Part shown: piece after piece, positions 1 through 7,599 of the stretch
Position numbering within the stretch: position 1 is the stretch's first letter
How the letters are laid out: each line of letters opens with the position of its first letter
Assembly: GCA_902619165.1 (NCBI GenBank)
Contig: CACNDI010000015.1
Coordinates: 1-42,500 of the forward strand
Direction: 5' to 3'
Origin: an uncultured Alphaproteobacteria bacterium
Lineage (GTDB): Bacteria; Pseudomonadota; Alphaproteobacteria; Rhodobacterales; Rhodobacteraceae
DNA length: 42,500 nt
Translations under genes and position numbers: made by a program
Notes under the pieces: generated by a model
Database searches by the model: none
Seen by the model: the letters and a program-made list of their open reading frames with translations, nothing else
What the model was told of the DNA's origin: nothing

Positions 1-62
1 ATGTTATAATGCCAATAAAGTGATAAGCTATGTTTTTAGACTGTCCTATATATAGCATTCTC

Positions 63-100
63 AGGCACAAAAGGGTAACTTGCTTGTTACCCTTTTGCCT
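63..100 (-). terminator. Likely intrinsic terminator of the 108-728 gene
   Basis: A near-perfect inverted repeat lies just beyond the stop of the minus-strand gene. Arms 63-79 and 86-100 pair around a 6-base loop, with a 2-base bulge in the left arm. Read on the minus strand, the 3' arm ends in a short T run inside the stem. Position and structure fit a terminator, although the U tract is short. Confidence 0.6.
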
Positions 101-107
101 AACAGAA

Positions 108-728
108 TTAGATTTTCAATATTACTCTGGAGGACTTGATCGAGCCAAAAGTATTGGCTTTTTCAACTAGAGCTGCAAAGGTTGGATTTTCAACCATTGA
201 GTCTAATACCTCTCCGTAATGATCCATAGAGTTAAATCCATAAACTACAGTAAGCATTTCGTGATCTGCGGTTGCGATAGGAACCGCAAAACCGACATTT
301 ACATCTTGGCTTGTCATTAACGCGTCCAATTCGGGTGCTAACTCAAGCGCAGACGCCTGATTTTTTCTTGGCATATGATACATTCTTTGAACTAATAAAG
401 ACTTCGGTGGATTAGAAGGTTTCCCAAATGCAATTCTATAAACGTCAGGCCCTTTTATATCAGCAGAAGGACTGGCACCTCTCTCTTCCATCAAAGTGGT
501 CATATCTGGGTCAGCTGAAAAACTTTGAAAAGATTTTGTTGCGGTTGAAAATGACTCATACATGCTAAACAAAAGATAATCCCCAACTCCTTGACCTACT
601 ACTGTCTTATACATTCGTGTGTGTGCCCCATGTTTAGCGATGATAGCCTCCGCTTTTCGCATTCGGCTTTCAACCAATTTTTCTTTACCAACATGCGGTG
701 TTACTTCTCTCACAGATACTACGGTCAT
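108..728 (-). CDS. Hypothetical protein with two ferredoxin-like (dimeric alpha/beta barrel) halves
   Basis: This 206-residue soluble protein has no signal peptide or membrane segment. Two halves (about residues 1-100 and 108-206) each show a beta-strand, a helix rich in K/E/A, and a YLLFSMYE- or TVVYGF-type strand, the pattern of small ABM/EthD-like dimeric barrel domains. The halves probably arose by duplication. No catalytic motif is recognisable, so no function is assigned. It is transcribed away from the MFS exporter, with a 212-base divergent spacer, and is followed by a hairpin terminator. The ATG start follows a purine-rich stretch. The fold is inferred from pattern only. Confidence 0.7.
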   Translation of the reverse strand: MTVVSVREVTPHVGKEKLVESRMRKAEAIIAKHGAHTRMYKTVVGQGVGDYLLFSMYESFSTATKSFQSFSADPDMTTLMEERGASPSADIKGPDVYRIAFGKPSNPPKSLLVQRMYHMPRKNQASALELAPELDALMTSQDVNVGFAVPIATADHEMLTVVYGFNSMDHYGEVLDSMVENPTFAALVEKANTFGSIKSSRVILKI

Positions 729-822
729 TTTTTTACGCCTTTTTTAGTTAAAATTAAAACCATCTTAGTATCTAATAATGAATTATCTAACTTTTACTTT
801 GTATACTGCCTCTACGTAAAGT

Positions 823-839
823 AACGTTGACGTCACGTT
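823..839. promoter_or_regulatory. Possible palindromic operator in a divergent spacer
   Basis: A TGACGTCA palindrome flanked by AACGT-like and ACGTT-like arms sits in the spacer between the divergent genes 108-728 and 941-2104. This is where a shared regulator would be expected to bind. No regulator gene lies next to it, so the assignment is speculative. Confidence 0.25.
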
Positions 840-940
840 GTTCTTGCAGCATAAAGTATTCAATTTAATATCAAGTCACTGGCCTTATCAGACATTTCTA
901 AATAATAAGAGTTAATCTTACCACCTACCTTCAGCCTATT

Positions 941-2104
941 ATGATCAAAGCAAGACCTCATCTTTTAACACTCTCACTCTTAGCAGGAACATATATACTT
1001 GTCCAAGTTATAATCGTTCCATCCCTTACTGACTTGCAAGAACAATTTAAAACCGATTATAAAACGATCCAATATACTATTTCCGGCTACCTTTTGGGTG
1101 TTGCATTTGTAAATTTCATAGCCGGTCCGCTATCGGATCGCTTTGGAAGGCGTCCAATAATGTTGGTGTTCTTCTGCATTTTTTTTGCTTCCTCGCTAGG
1201 GTGTTATATTTCACCAGATTTTAATAGCTTTTTATTTTTCAGACTTTGTCAATCCTCCTCTGCAGCAGGTCTCGTTCTGTCCAGAGCCATTATTGGGGAT
1301 TTCTCATCGAAAGATGAAACTGTTAAGATGTTGGGGTTATTATCCATCGCAATGGGCATTGCTCCTTCTCTGGCGCCTTTTGCAGGTGGAATAATCAATG
1401 ACTATTTTGGTTCAAAAGGAATTTTTCTCTTTCTTACTTTCCTCAGTCTTTTACTACTTGCGTTGATAATGATTGATCTCAAAGAAACGCATTTCCATAA
1501 AAGCAAAGATATATTTTCTCAAATAAAAACATATCCCACTTTAATAACTAGCTTAGATTTTTGGTTGCCAGCCTCTACATTCGCTCTCAGCTTTTCTATT
1601 TTCGGAATATTCTTTATTGGCGGCCCATATGTTGCAGTAAAAGTTTTCAACCTCTCTCCAACAATTATGGGAATATGCTTATCGTTTCCCGCTCTTGGAT
1701 ATGTGCTAGGTAATATATTAGTTAGCAAAATTGCTAATATAGTATCAACCAAGAATTTAATGGTATTTGGTAGTTTAATATTGTTCTTGGGCCCTTGTAT
1801 TTCATTATTGCTTTCAAACTTTTACCTTCATCCTTTAAGCTTTTTTCTGCCTATACTTATAATGACTTTTGGGTCAGGGATTATTTGGCCTGCATCAAAT
1901 GCTGAAATAGTCAAGGCAATACCACATCTGGCAGGAAGTGCCTCCGGTTTAGGTTCCGCTATAATGACATTAATGTCTTCATTTGCCGCATTTTTAACCG
2001 GTATCTATATCGAATACTTAAACCCAATAGATTTTGTATGCTACTTTTTGATTTTAGTAGGAGTTCTCTCATTTTTTTCTTCTCTGTGTACTAGATCAAA
2101 ATAA
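941..2104 (+). CDS. MFS drug-resistance exporter, Bcr/CflA type
   Basis: This 387-residue inner-membrane protein has about 12 hydrophobic segments and is close to the ~400 residues usual for Bcr/CflA drug:proton antiporters. The loop after the second segment carries MFS motif A (GPLSDRFGRRP, about residues 61-71). The first segment is followed by a PSLTDLQEQF stretch that resembles the Bcr/CflA first periplasmic loop. It probably exports a small molecule by proton antiport, and the substrate cannot be read from sequence. It is monocistronic and divergent from the 108-728 gene. The ATG at 941 begins directly before the first membrane segment, and no better start is visible. Confidence 0.85.
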   Translation: MIKARPHLLTLSLLAGTYILVQVIIVPSLTDLQEQFKTDYKTIQYTISGYLLGVAFVNFIAGPLSDRFGRRPIMLVFFCIFFASSLGCYISPDFNSFLFFRLCQSSSAAGLVLSRAIIGDFSSKDETVKMLGLLSIAMGIAPSLAPFAGGIINDYFGSKGIFLFLTFLSLLLLALIMIDLKETHFHKSKDIFSQIKTYPTLITSLDFWLPASTFALSFSIFGIFFIGGPYVAVKVFNLSPTIMGICLSFPALGYVLGNILVSKIANIVSTKNLMVFGSLILFLGPCISLLLSNFYLHPLSFFLPILIMTFGSGIIWPASNAEIVKAIPHLAGSASGLGSAIMTLMSSFAAFLTGIYIEYLNPIDFVCYFLILVGVLSFFSSLCTRSK

Positions 2105-2132
2105 TACTCAAAAACAAAGCCATATTAGAACT

Positions 2133-2263
2133 ATGAGAGAAAGAATTGAGGTTTGTTTTAAGTGTCATGAACCCAAAGAATTTTTTATTGTTGCAGATGC
2201 AAAGAACTTAAGGATTGGGAATTTTTATGTGGAAAGTGTCTTAAAGTAGTTAAAGAGAAGTAA
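2133..2263 (+). pseudogene. Frameshifted small zinc-ribbon protein
   Basis: From the ATG at 2133 the frame reads MREKIEV-type sequence with a CFKC pair and then stops at 2247. In the neighbouring frame, downstream of a run of six T at about 2181-2186, the sequence continues with CCRC and CGKC pairs and ends at 2261-2263. One extra T would join the two parts into a zinc-ribbon protein of about 43 residues with three Cys pairs. I read it as a one-base deletion in a homopolymer. Programmed slippage or a sequencing error would look the same. The stretch from here to 2506 shows no other gene. Confidence 0.5.
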
Positions 2264-2506
2264 GAAGACACTTATCAATATGGTGGAACTTAAAAAGTAA
2301 GAAGAAATAGATTGTCTCAAATTGGTAAACTTAATCTAATAGCTAGTAATTGTATCAAACTGGACTTTAGAAATACGTTCTGAGATTATAAGAATTAAGA
2401 TCATGTTATATATTCTAGAGAAGTAGCGTAAGAAACTCTTCCTAATTATGTAACTAGAGCTAAACTGTCTGTACTATAATTAGATGGATAAGAAAGGATT
2501 TTGAAG

Positions 2507-2956
2507 ATGAGCAAGCATACTGGTGGCTGTCATTGTGGAAAGATAACGATTAAAACTGACTTGGAACCTATGCTTGTTGGTAGATGTAACTGTGCGAGAT
2601 GCCGAAAGCTTTTAGGTGTTGTAAACGTAGCAGCAATGTTTGGGGAAGATGAAGTCGAAATTCAAGGCGAAACAAGCGTATACGAGTACACTGGTGGAAG
2701 TGGTATGCCGGTTAAAAGTCATTTTTGTTCCACATGTGGTTGTAGGATATTTGGTAAAGCAGACTCTTTTCCTGGAATGATAGCAATGGTTATTGGCGTT
2801 TTCGACAAATCTTTGGAATTAAAACCCAAGAGTGAAATATTTAATAATTACAAATTACCGTGGCTAAAAGACGATGGATGTATTCAAGAAAGATTTGAAG
2901 AATCAGCAGTTGAGGAGAGACTTTTGATGCTGCTTGAAACACTGGAAAACCGTTGA
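2507..2956 (+). CDS. GFA/CENP-V domain protein (glutathione-dependent formaldehyde-activating enzyme-like)
   Basis: This protein of about 149 residues has the single-domain GFA fold that binds zinc through cysteines. Visible motifs are GGCHCGKI near the N-terminus, CNCARCRK about 20 residues later, and FCSTCGCRIF in the middle, which together provide the usual structural and catalytic zinc ligands. Members are often annotated as formaldehyde- or glutathione-adduct handling, but most have no proven substrate. I chose ATG 2507 over TTG 2501 because the AGAAAGGA ribosome site at 2491-2498 is well spaced for the ATG only. A TACTATAAT -10-like box lies just upstream. The gene stands alone. Confidence 0.85.
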   Translation: MSKHTGGCHCGKITIKTDLEPMLVGRCNCARCRKLLGVVNVAAMFGEDEVEIQGETSVYEYTGGSGMPVKSHFCSTCGCRIFGKADSFPGMIAMVIGVFDKSLELKPKSEIFNNYKLPWLKDDGCIQERFEESAVEERLLMLLETLENR

Positions 2957-3064
2957 TTATCCATTTGATATTTTTACAGCCACTTATGAGAAATGAAGGT
3001 CAAGTGCTTGCACATCATTCTATGATTGCCAATTCATAAACTAATTTTGGGAGAGCGTTTGGCT

Positions 3065-3196
3065 TTACACCTCCCTGTTTTTGGGCCCACTCCAAGCTTG
3101 GCGACAGTCTTCGCATGCACAGATCAATGTTCTGTAAACCTTTTCTATTTCTAGATTTGTATAGCATCTACCAATGTGAAATGTTATTTTGTTCAT
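3065..3196 (-). CDS. Possible 43-residue Cys-rich small protein
   Basis: A short minus-strand frame occupies part of the 377-base gap between two plus-strand genes. It starts MNKITFHIGRCY and contains CACEDC, giving three or four closely placed cysteines that could bind a metal. The remainder looks like ordinary helical protein. The ribosome site (GAGAA) is weak and no homologue is recalled, so this may be a real micro-protein or chance. Nothing else is visible in 2957-3333. Confidence 0.35.
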   Translation of the reverse strand: MNKITFHIGRCYTNLEIEKVYRTLICACEDCRQAWSGPKNREV

Positions 3197-3333
3197 AGAT
3201 TTCTCATGAAGATAGTAGTTAGTGCTACTTATCTATCAGAAAAATTAATGAAATAATATTTTTATGGATCTATTAACTTGTTCTATTTTTTTCATAGCCA
3301 TATTCTGAAATTATTAATAAAAGAGGTACTTTT

Positions 3334-3591
3334 ATGAATGTTTGTATTGTTTCAACTTTCAGTTGTCACTTTGATGAGTTTAAAGAATTGTTTGACTTAT
3401 CAAGTCAAGTAATAGGTGAATGGTGCTCAGAATCAGAACTTATTAAGGTTAACGACCATAAGTCTATAATGTTGGTTGATGTTACTGATTTAGACAAAAT
3501 GAAGGAATTTATGTCGGCACCAGAAATGCTTGAGTGGGATAAACAAAATAATTGTGTAGATCATGTTTATTCGATGCAACGGATAAACTAA
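3334..3591 (+). CDS. Small hypothetical protein, ferredoxin-like (ABM-type) single domain
   Basis: This 85-residue soluble protein starts at an ATG preceded by a good AAGAGG ribosome site 7 bases upstream. The strand-helix pattern (CIVSTFSC, FDEFKELFD, SIMLVDVTD, MKEFMSAPEML) resembles one half of a dimeric alpha/beta barrel, similar in style to each half of the 108-728 protein. No catalytic residues stand out. Function is unknown. It precedes the nuclease gene by 79 bases and could be co-transcribed with it. Confidence 0.65.
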   Translation: MNVCIVSTFSCHFDEFKELFDLSSQVIGEWCSESELIKVNDHKSIMLVDVTDLDKMKEFMSAPEMLEWDKQNNCVDHVYSMQRIN

Positions 3592-3670
3592 GCTCAAAAT
3601 TCTAAACGGATCTCGGCTGTCCTTGCTTCGAGCTTTTTCTTTAACACGTAGAGGTAAATTAAAAAAAGCG

Positions 3671-4330
3671 ATGTGGAACCTAATAACTTTTTTTCTGTTT
3701 CTACATTTATTTTGTTTGGTCTTTACTACAACAAATGCACAGGTACGGGTAGTAGATGGAGATACAATCCATATTGGGAAAGACAAATATAGGCTCGAGG
3801 GGATAGATGCGCCTGAGATTAGACAAGAATGTCTTTACAAAGGTGAACAATGGGAATGTGGTAAAGAGTCTACGAAAAGCTTGAGAAAAAAAATTGAAGT
3901 AACCTCACAAATAAGGTGCGAAGGCGAAAGAGAAGACTCGTATGGGAGAATTTTAGCGATCTGTTTTTTAGGAGGTAAAGATATCAACGCTTGGATGGTA
4001 AAGAATGGTTGGGCATTAGCGTATGTAAAATATTCAAAGAAATATCTAAAAGAACAAAGACATGCGAAAAAAAACAGTCTTGGGATATGGAAAAGTCAAT
4101 TCGTAGTACCATGGGATTGGCGGAGAGGAAAAAGATTGGTTTCTCATGAAAATTTTCAAAAAGGAGACTGTAAAATAAAGGGGAATATTTCTTCCAGAGG
4201 TGAAAAAATTTTTCACGTTCCTGGGGGTGCTTATTACAATAAAACTAAAATTTCCAAACAAAAAGGAGAACTTTGGTTTTGCTCAGTGACTGAAGCTATT
4301 AACGCTGGCTGGCGCAAATCTAAAAGATAA
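3671..4330 (+). CDS. Secreted thermonuclease (SNase family) with a C-terminal sunset-type domain
   Basis: This protein of about 219 residues begins with a hydrophobic signal peptide (MWNLITFFLFL, ending near TTNAQ). The staphylococcal-nuclease core follows: VVDGDTIHI, RLEGIDAPE, an R-containing DSYGR segment and a WALAYVKYSKKY segment, matching the Asp/Arg/Glu calcium-dependent catalytic layout. It predicts periplasmic or extracellular phosphodiester cleavage. After PWDWRR a second domain runs from CKIKGN through HVPGG and YY to WFC and AGWR, the pattern of the small domain often fused to SNases. I prefer ATG 3671 because the upstream TTG frame would put a charged extension before the signal peptide. 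No strong ribosome site is seen. Confidence 0.85.
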   Translation: MWNLITFFLFLHLFCLVFTTTNAQVRVVDGDTIHIGKDKYRLEGIDAPEIRQECLYKGEQWECGKESTKSLRKKIEVTSQIRCEGEREDSYGRILAICFLGGKDINAWMVKNGWALAYVKYSKKYLKEQRHAKKNSLGIWKSQFVVPWDWRRGKRLVSHENFQKGDCKIKGNISSRGEKIFHVPGGAYYNKTKISKQKGELWFCSVTEAINAGWRKSKR

Positions 4331-4365
4331 AGCTAATGCGGTCTGTCTATCTATTTTTTAATGTT

Positions 4366-4450
4366 GCGGATTGACCCTCTACCACGCTCCTTCGTAAGCA
4401 TCTGTTACTTAACGAGATTTTATCAGATGATCTATCTACCCACAAATGGT
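4366..4450 (+). repeat. Integrative-element end repeat, copy R1
   Basis: This stretch reads core-like GCGGATTGA, then CCCTCTACCACGCTCC, then a GTAAGC/TATCAGAT.ATCT segment, ending in TACCCACAAAT. The same order occurs at 13,590 and in part at 15,335 and 17,250. The core resembles the 3' end of tRNA-Ser (TGGCGGA...), and TACCCACAAAT matches the integrase leader at 22,257. I read it as a diverged scar of the same integrative-element family. It lies in the 244-base gap before the cyclase gene, where nothing else is seen. Confidence 0.55.
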
Positions 4451-4574
4451 CAAATATTTACTTTTTTCTTACAAACTAAACATGGCTGAGCCAAAATAGT
4501 TCACAAAGAAAACTTTTTTGTAAATTTAAGCGTATGATATATCATAATCCATGAGTTTCAGGTAGAGAAATAAG

Positions 4575-6449
4575 ATGTCAGAAAAGAAAATAGAAAGAAA
4601 GATTGCCGTCATATTCGCAGCAGACGTTGTTGGCTATTCTCAACATATGAAAAATAACGAAGATAATACTTTAAAGAGTTTCAAGTCTTGTAGAAAAATT
4701 CTAGACCGTCTATTTGAAGAGCATGGGGGGTTAATCTTTAATACCGCTGGCGACTCAATTCTCGCTGAGTTTACAAGCGCTGTTTCAGCTTTAGTATGTG
4801 CATCAGAATTTCAAAAGCTCATTAAGGAAAGAAATTCAAGTGGTGATGCAGTAGTGAAATTGGAGTTTAGAATTGGAATAAACATGGGAGACGTTATTAA
4901 AGAAGGGTCTAATCTTTATGGAGATGGAGTAAACATAGCTTCAAGATTGGAAACGTTAGCCCAAAAAGGAGGGATCTCTTTATCAAAAAGCGTTTATGAA
5001 TTTGTTAATTCGAAAACGCAGTTTCTATTCCAAGATTTAGGAGAGCAAAAGGTAAAGGATGAAAGTTTTCATGCCTATGATGTATTAATTGATACTGCGG
5101 AAAAGAGGATTTTGAAGTTGAAAAAAGAGAAAAATTATTTTTTATTTGGTTCAATTTTCGTGATCTTTTTAATCATTTTAGGACTTTCGATCACCTATTT
5201 CCCGCAAAGGACTCAAACTTTAGACCAGATATCTGACAATGTGATCCAAGATAAATTAGTTGGCAAAACATTGCTAATTAAGCCATTTGAAGTAAGAAGC
5301 AGTTCTGAAGATTTGAGTAATATCTCGAAAAGTTTAACTGATCACCTGATTGCTTCTTTACCCTCAACAATTTTACTTAATGTTGTGCCAAGGCGAAAAA
5401 GTTATTTGGTAACTGAAGAAGCATATTCAAATGAAAGAATGCAGAAAGATTTAGATGTAAGTTTCATACTAAGTGGAAGTATGTCAGAGTCTAAGAACAG
5501 GGCCCGCATAAACCTTGAGTTATCTAATATATATGACGAAAATATCGTGTGGTCATCCACTGAAGAATTTCAAAAAGATGATGCGTTTTCTGCTCAGGAT
5601 AAGCTTGAAAGAATAGTAAGAAGGGCGATCCAATCAAATCTTACAATGGGGGAGTCCTTCATTTCATACTATGAGAAAAATTTTTCAGATTATGAGGATT
5701 TACTTGAAATTAGAAAGCTAGACGTTGCCACTTACAAGGAAAATGTTTCAATAGTTAAGGGTCTTGCTCAACCATATGAAAGATTTGTTGAAAAATATAA
5801 AAATTCTGCTGCTTATGCCATTTATGCAAGAAGACTACTGCAGGAAACTAATGTGGTGAAAGATGAAGGGATGATGGATGCTTACAACAAAGCAGAAAGA
5901 GCGCAGATTAAAGCATATGAGTTAGATCCAGAAAATGCGCGTGCCATATTATTGAGAGCTATATTTACCTCTTTATCTTCATTTAACGTTGATGATGAGC
6001 TTTTAGAGAAAGCAGTCTCGATTGCTCCAGAAAGTCTTGATGTTTTAATGGGAGTTGGTACTGCTTACAGATTAGGAAGAAAACCACTGAGAGCTGTTGA
6101 GATTTATGAAAAGGTATTAGATATTGTTCCTTTACCACCAACAGACGCAAAGTTAAATTATCTAAGAGCCCTTATAGATTCCAAAAAATTTAGCAAAGCA
6201 CAAAGCATTGCTGAAGAAATGAAAGGTTCCGACAAATACTCTTCATATTGGGGAAATTTATTTTTGATATATTTAAAATTCGAGAACAATGACAAAGATG
6301 ATGCTACTCGACTATATAAAGAATTCTCAAAATTGAATAAGGTTTCATTAGATGACATAATATCTGAAATTAAGAGTTATCCTTGGTCCTGGGATGTATG
6401 GTACAAAGTTACCCTTGTGGACACGTTGAGAGAAATAGATAAATTGTAA
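4575..6449 (+). CDS. Membrane class III adenylate/guanylate cyclase with TPR-like C-terminal region
   Basis: This 624-residue protein has an N-terminal cyclase catalytic domain (about residues 8-175), one membrane segment (about residues 190-209) and a long periplasmic part. Catalytic features are the first metal Asp in FAADVVGYS, the second metal Asp in TAGDSILAEF, and the NIASRLE segment with the Asn/Arg pair. The region after the membrane resembles the FlgO/TolB-like fold followed by helical TPR-like repeats (for example AYELDPENARAI and AVEIYEKVLDIVP). This architecture is common in alphaproteobacteria and couples an extracytoplasmic input to cyclic nucleotide synthesis. Nucleotide specificity is not certain. 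It is monocistronic. Confidence 0.85.
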   Translation: MSEKKIERKIAVIFAADVVGYSQHMKNNEDNTLKSFKSCRKILDRLFEEHGGLIFNTAGDSILAEFTSAVSALVCASEFQKLIKERNSSGDAVVKLEFRIGINMGDVIKEGSNLYGDGVNIASRLETLAQKGGISLSKSVYEFVNSKTQFLFQDLGEQKVKDESFHAYDVLIDTAEKRILKLKKEKNYFLFGSIFVIFLIILGLSITYFPQRTQTLDQISDNVIQDKLVGKTLLIKPFEVRSSSEDLSNISKSLTDHLIASLPSTILLNVVPRRKSYLVTEEAYSNERMQKDLDVSFILSGSMSESKNRARINLELSNIYDENIVWSSTEEFQKDDAFSAQDKLERIVRRAIQSNLTMGESFISYYEKNFSDYEDLLEIRKLDVATYKENVSIVKGLAQPYERFVEKYKNSAAYAIYARRLLQETNVVKDEGMMDAYNKAERAQIKAYELDPENARAILLRAIFTSLSSFNVDDELLEKAVSIAPESLDVLMGVGTAYRLGRKPLRAVEIYEKVLDIVPLPPTDAKLNYLRALIDSKKFSKAQSIAEEMKGSDKYSSYWGNLFLIYLKFENNDKDDATRLYKEFSKLNKVSLDDIISEIKSYPWSWDVWYKVTLVDTLREIDKL

Positions 6450-6465
6450 AAAGACTATAAATTCA

Positions 6466-6483
6466 AGAGAAAATATTTTCTCT
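6466..6483. repeat. 18-base perfect palindrome after the cyclase gene
   Basis: AGAGAAAATATTTTCTCT, followed by a run of A, lies 17 bases past the cyclase stop. It could be a weak bidirectional terminator or a protein-binding palindrome. There is no T tract on the plus strand, so terminator function for the cyclase is doubtful. Confidence 0.3.
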
Positions 6484-6526
6484 AAAAAAAAGCCTAAGAT
6501 TAGGAAAGTATTTTTAGCTAAATTAA

Positions 6527-7198
6527 GGAAGTTCGAGTGGGCTGACCCTTCAACAAATTAATAGCATAGACCTTACCTGGGCTGCTCTAACAATCGATAT
6601 CCAAAACACCCAAGACCTTAGCCTTGAAAGCATTGAAGAGCTGCTAGCTAGAGCTAATTTATCCACTAAGCACCTTTTATGTGATCAATGGTATGAAAGT
6701 GAGGAAACCAGTAAAGCTTTCATTAAAACTTTAACCAACTCTGATTTATGCCAAAACCCTAATTCCGTATTTAACACTAACGTTTATGACCACCAAGCCA
6801 CATTGGCTGAACTTACCTTTGTGACATCTACGAACGATCACTCAAGAACCATTGCGCCAACCAACATAACTACCAACCTGAGCCTTACAGGTCGCTATAT
6901 TGGCAATTATTTTTCTATCACAGCTAATATCAATGAGGACTCAGGTATGGTTGCCCAAACTCGTACAATTATGACGAACATAGCCAGTGTGCTAGACAAT
7001 TGGGGACTCACTTTCAAAGATGTATGCAAAGCCACTACCACCTATGTTGGCGATAGCTCCGCAGAAGCTTTACATGACAATATGGTTATCCGTAATAGTT
7101 ATTACAGCAAGCCTGGCCCTGCATCCACTGGCTTAAGAATAAACCATTTTTCCAATAGTCAGGGCAAGATTTCAGTGACCCTATTTGGTCTGGTGTAG
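6527..7198 (+). pseudogene. 5'-truncated RidA (YjgF/UK114) family protein
   Basis: An open frame runs from just after a TAA at 6524 to 7198 with no ATG, GTG or TTG until TTG 6803, which lies inside the conserved part. The C-terminal ~110 residues match RidA architecture: a TGRYIGNYFSI strand, VAQTRTIMTNIASVLDNWGLTFKDVCK helix and strand, and a YYSKPGPAST loop in place of the usual PARS. The upstream ~90 codons (Q/L/E-rich helix, LLCDQWYES) look like the end of a preceding domain. The gene has probably lost its 5' part. It is richer in G+C than its neighbours, which suggests transfer. RidA proteins normally deaminate reactive enamine/imine intermediates, but the catalytic Arg is not evident here. 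Confidence 0.6.
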
Positions 7199-7226
7199 GC
7201 CATAACAGAGGTTTTATAAAAGGCTG

Positions 7227-7346
7227 ATGGATAAAGGAAAAACTTCTTTCCAATCAAACGTGAGTCGAGACTTAGCAAAGTTGGAGGAAAGAAAATGTAT
7301 TCAAAAGTTAAACAATAGTTATTTTCCTGTCACAATAACACAGTGA
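7227..7346 (+). pseudogene. Winged-helix regulator fragment
   Basis: The 39-codon frame from ATG 7227 reads as a recognition helix and wing: SFQSNVSRDLAKLEERKCI followed by YFPVTIT. This is typical of the C-terminal half of MarR- or DeoR-like DNA-binding domains, and a complete domain would need about 50 more residues upstream. I treat it as a remnant. Its stop codon overlaps the start of the 7344 inverted repeat, which could have been an operator. Confidence 0.4.
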
Positions 7347-7405
7347 TATCCTTGATATACCTGATATAAATCAGTCTACATATATCAAGTATATCAGGCA
7401 TATCA
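7344..7405. repeat. 25-base imperfect inverted repeat built of TGATAT units
   Basis: Arm 7344-7368 is the reverse complement of arm 7381-7405 except at three positions, with a 12-base spacer. Each arm contains three TGATAT/ATATCA units, spaced roughly 9-10 bases apart. That spacing is one helical turn, so an operator array is as likely as an RNA hairpin. Apart from this repeat, the winged-helix fragment and the 7553 hairpin, the stretch 7199-7599 shows nothing. Confidence 0.6.
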
Positions 7406-7552
7406 GAGACCATAAATCTTTATAGAATTATCTTTTAAAAAACATAGTATTGAACCTTTCAGATTTTTCTATTAATCGCCACATATAAGCTTATTATATT
7501 GCAACTTATGAACTATTTGTACCAATTACGACATTTGAAACAAATGGTCGGT

Positions 7553-7582
7553 GGCACCATATAATAATCAATAATTGGTGCC
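7553..7582 (-). terminator. Possible terminator hairpin of znuA
   Basis: GGCACCA (7553-7559) and TGGTGCC (7576-7582) form a 7-base stem with an AT-rich loop, 18 bases past the znuA stop. No T run follows on the minus strand, so it may instead be a 3' stabilising hairpin. Confidence 0.35.
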
Positions 7583-7599
7583 GCTTTAGTTAAGTTAAG

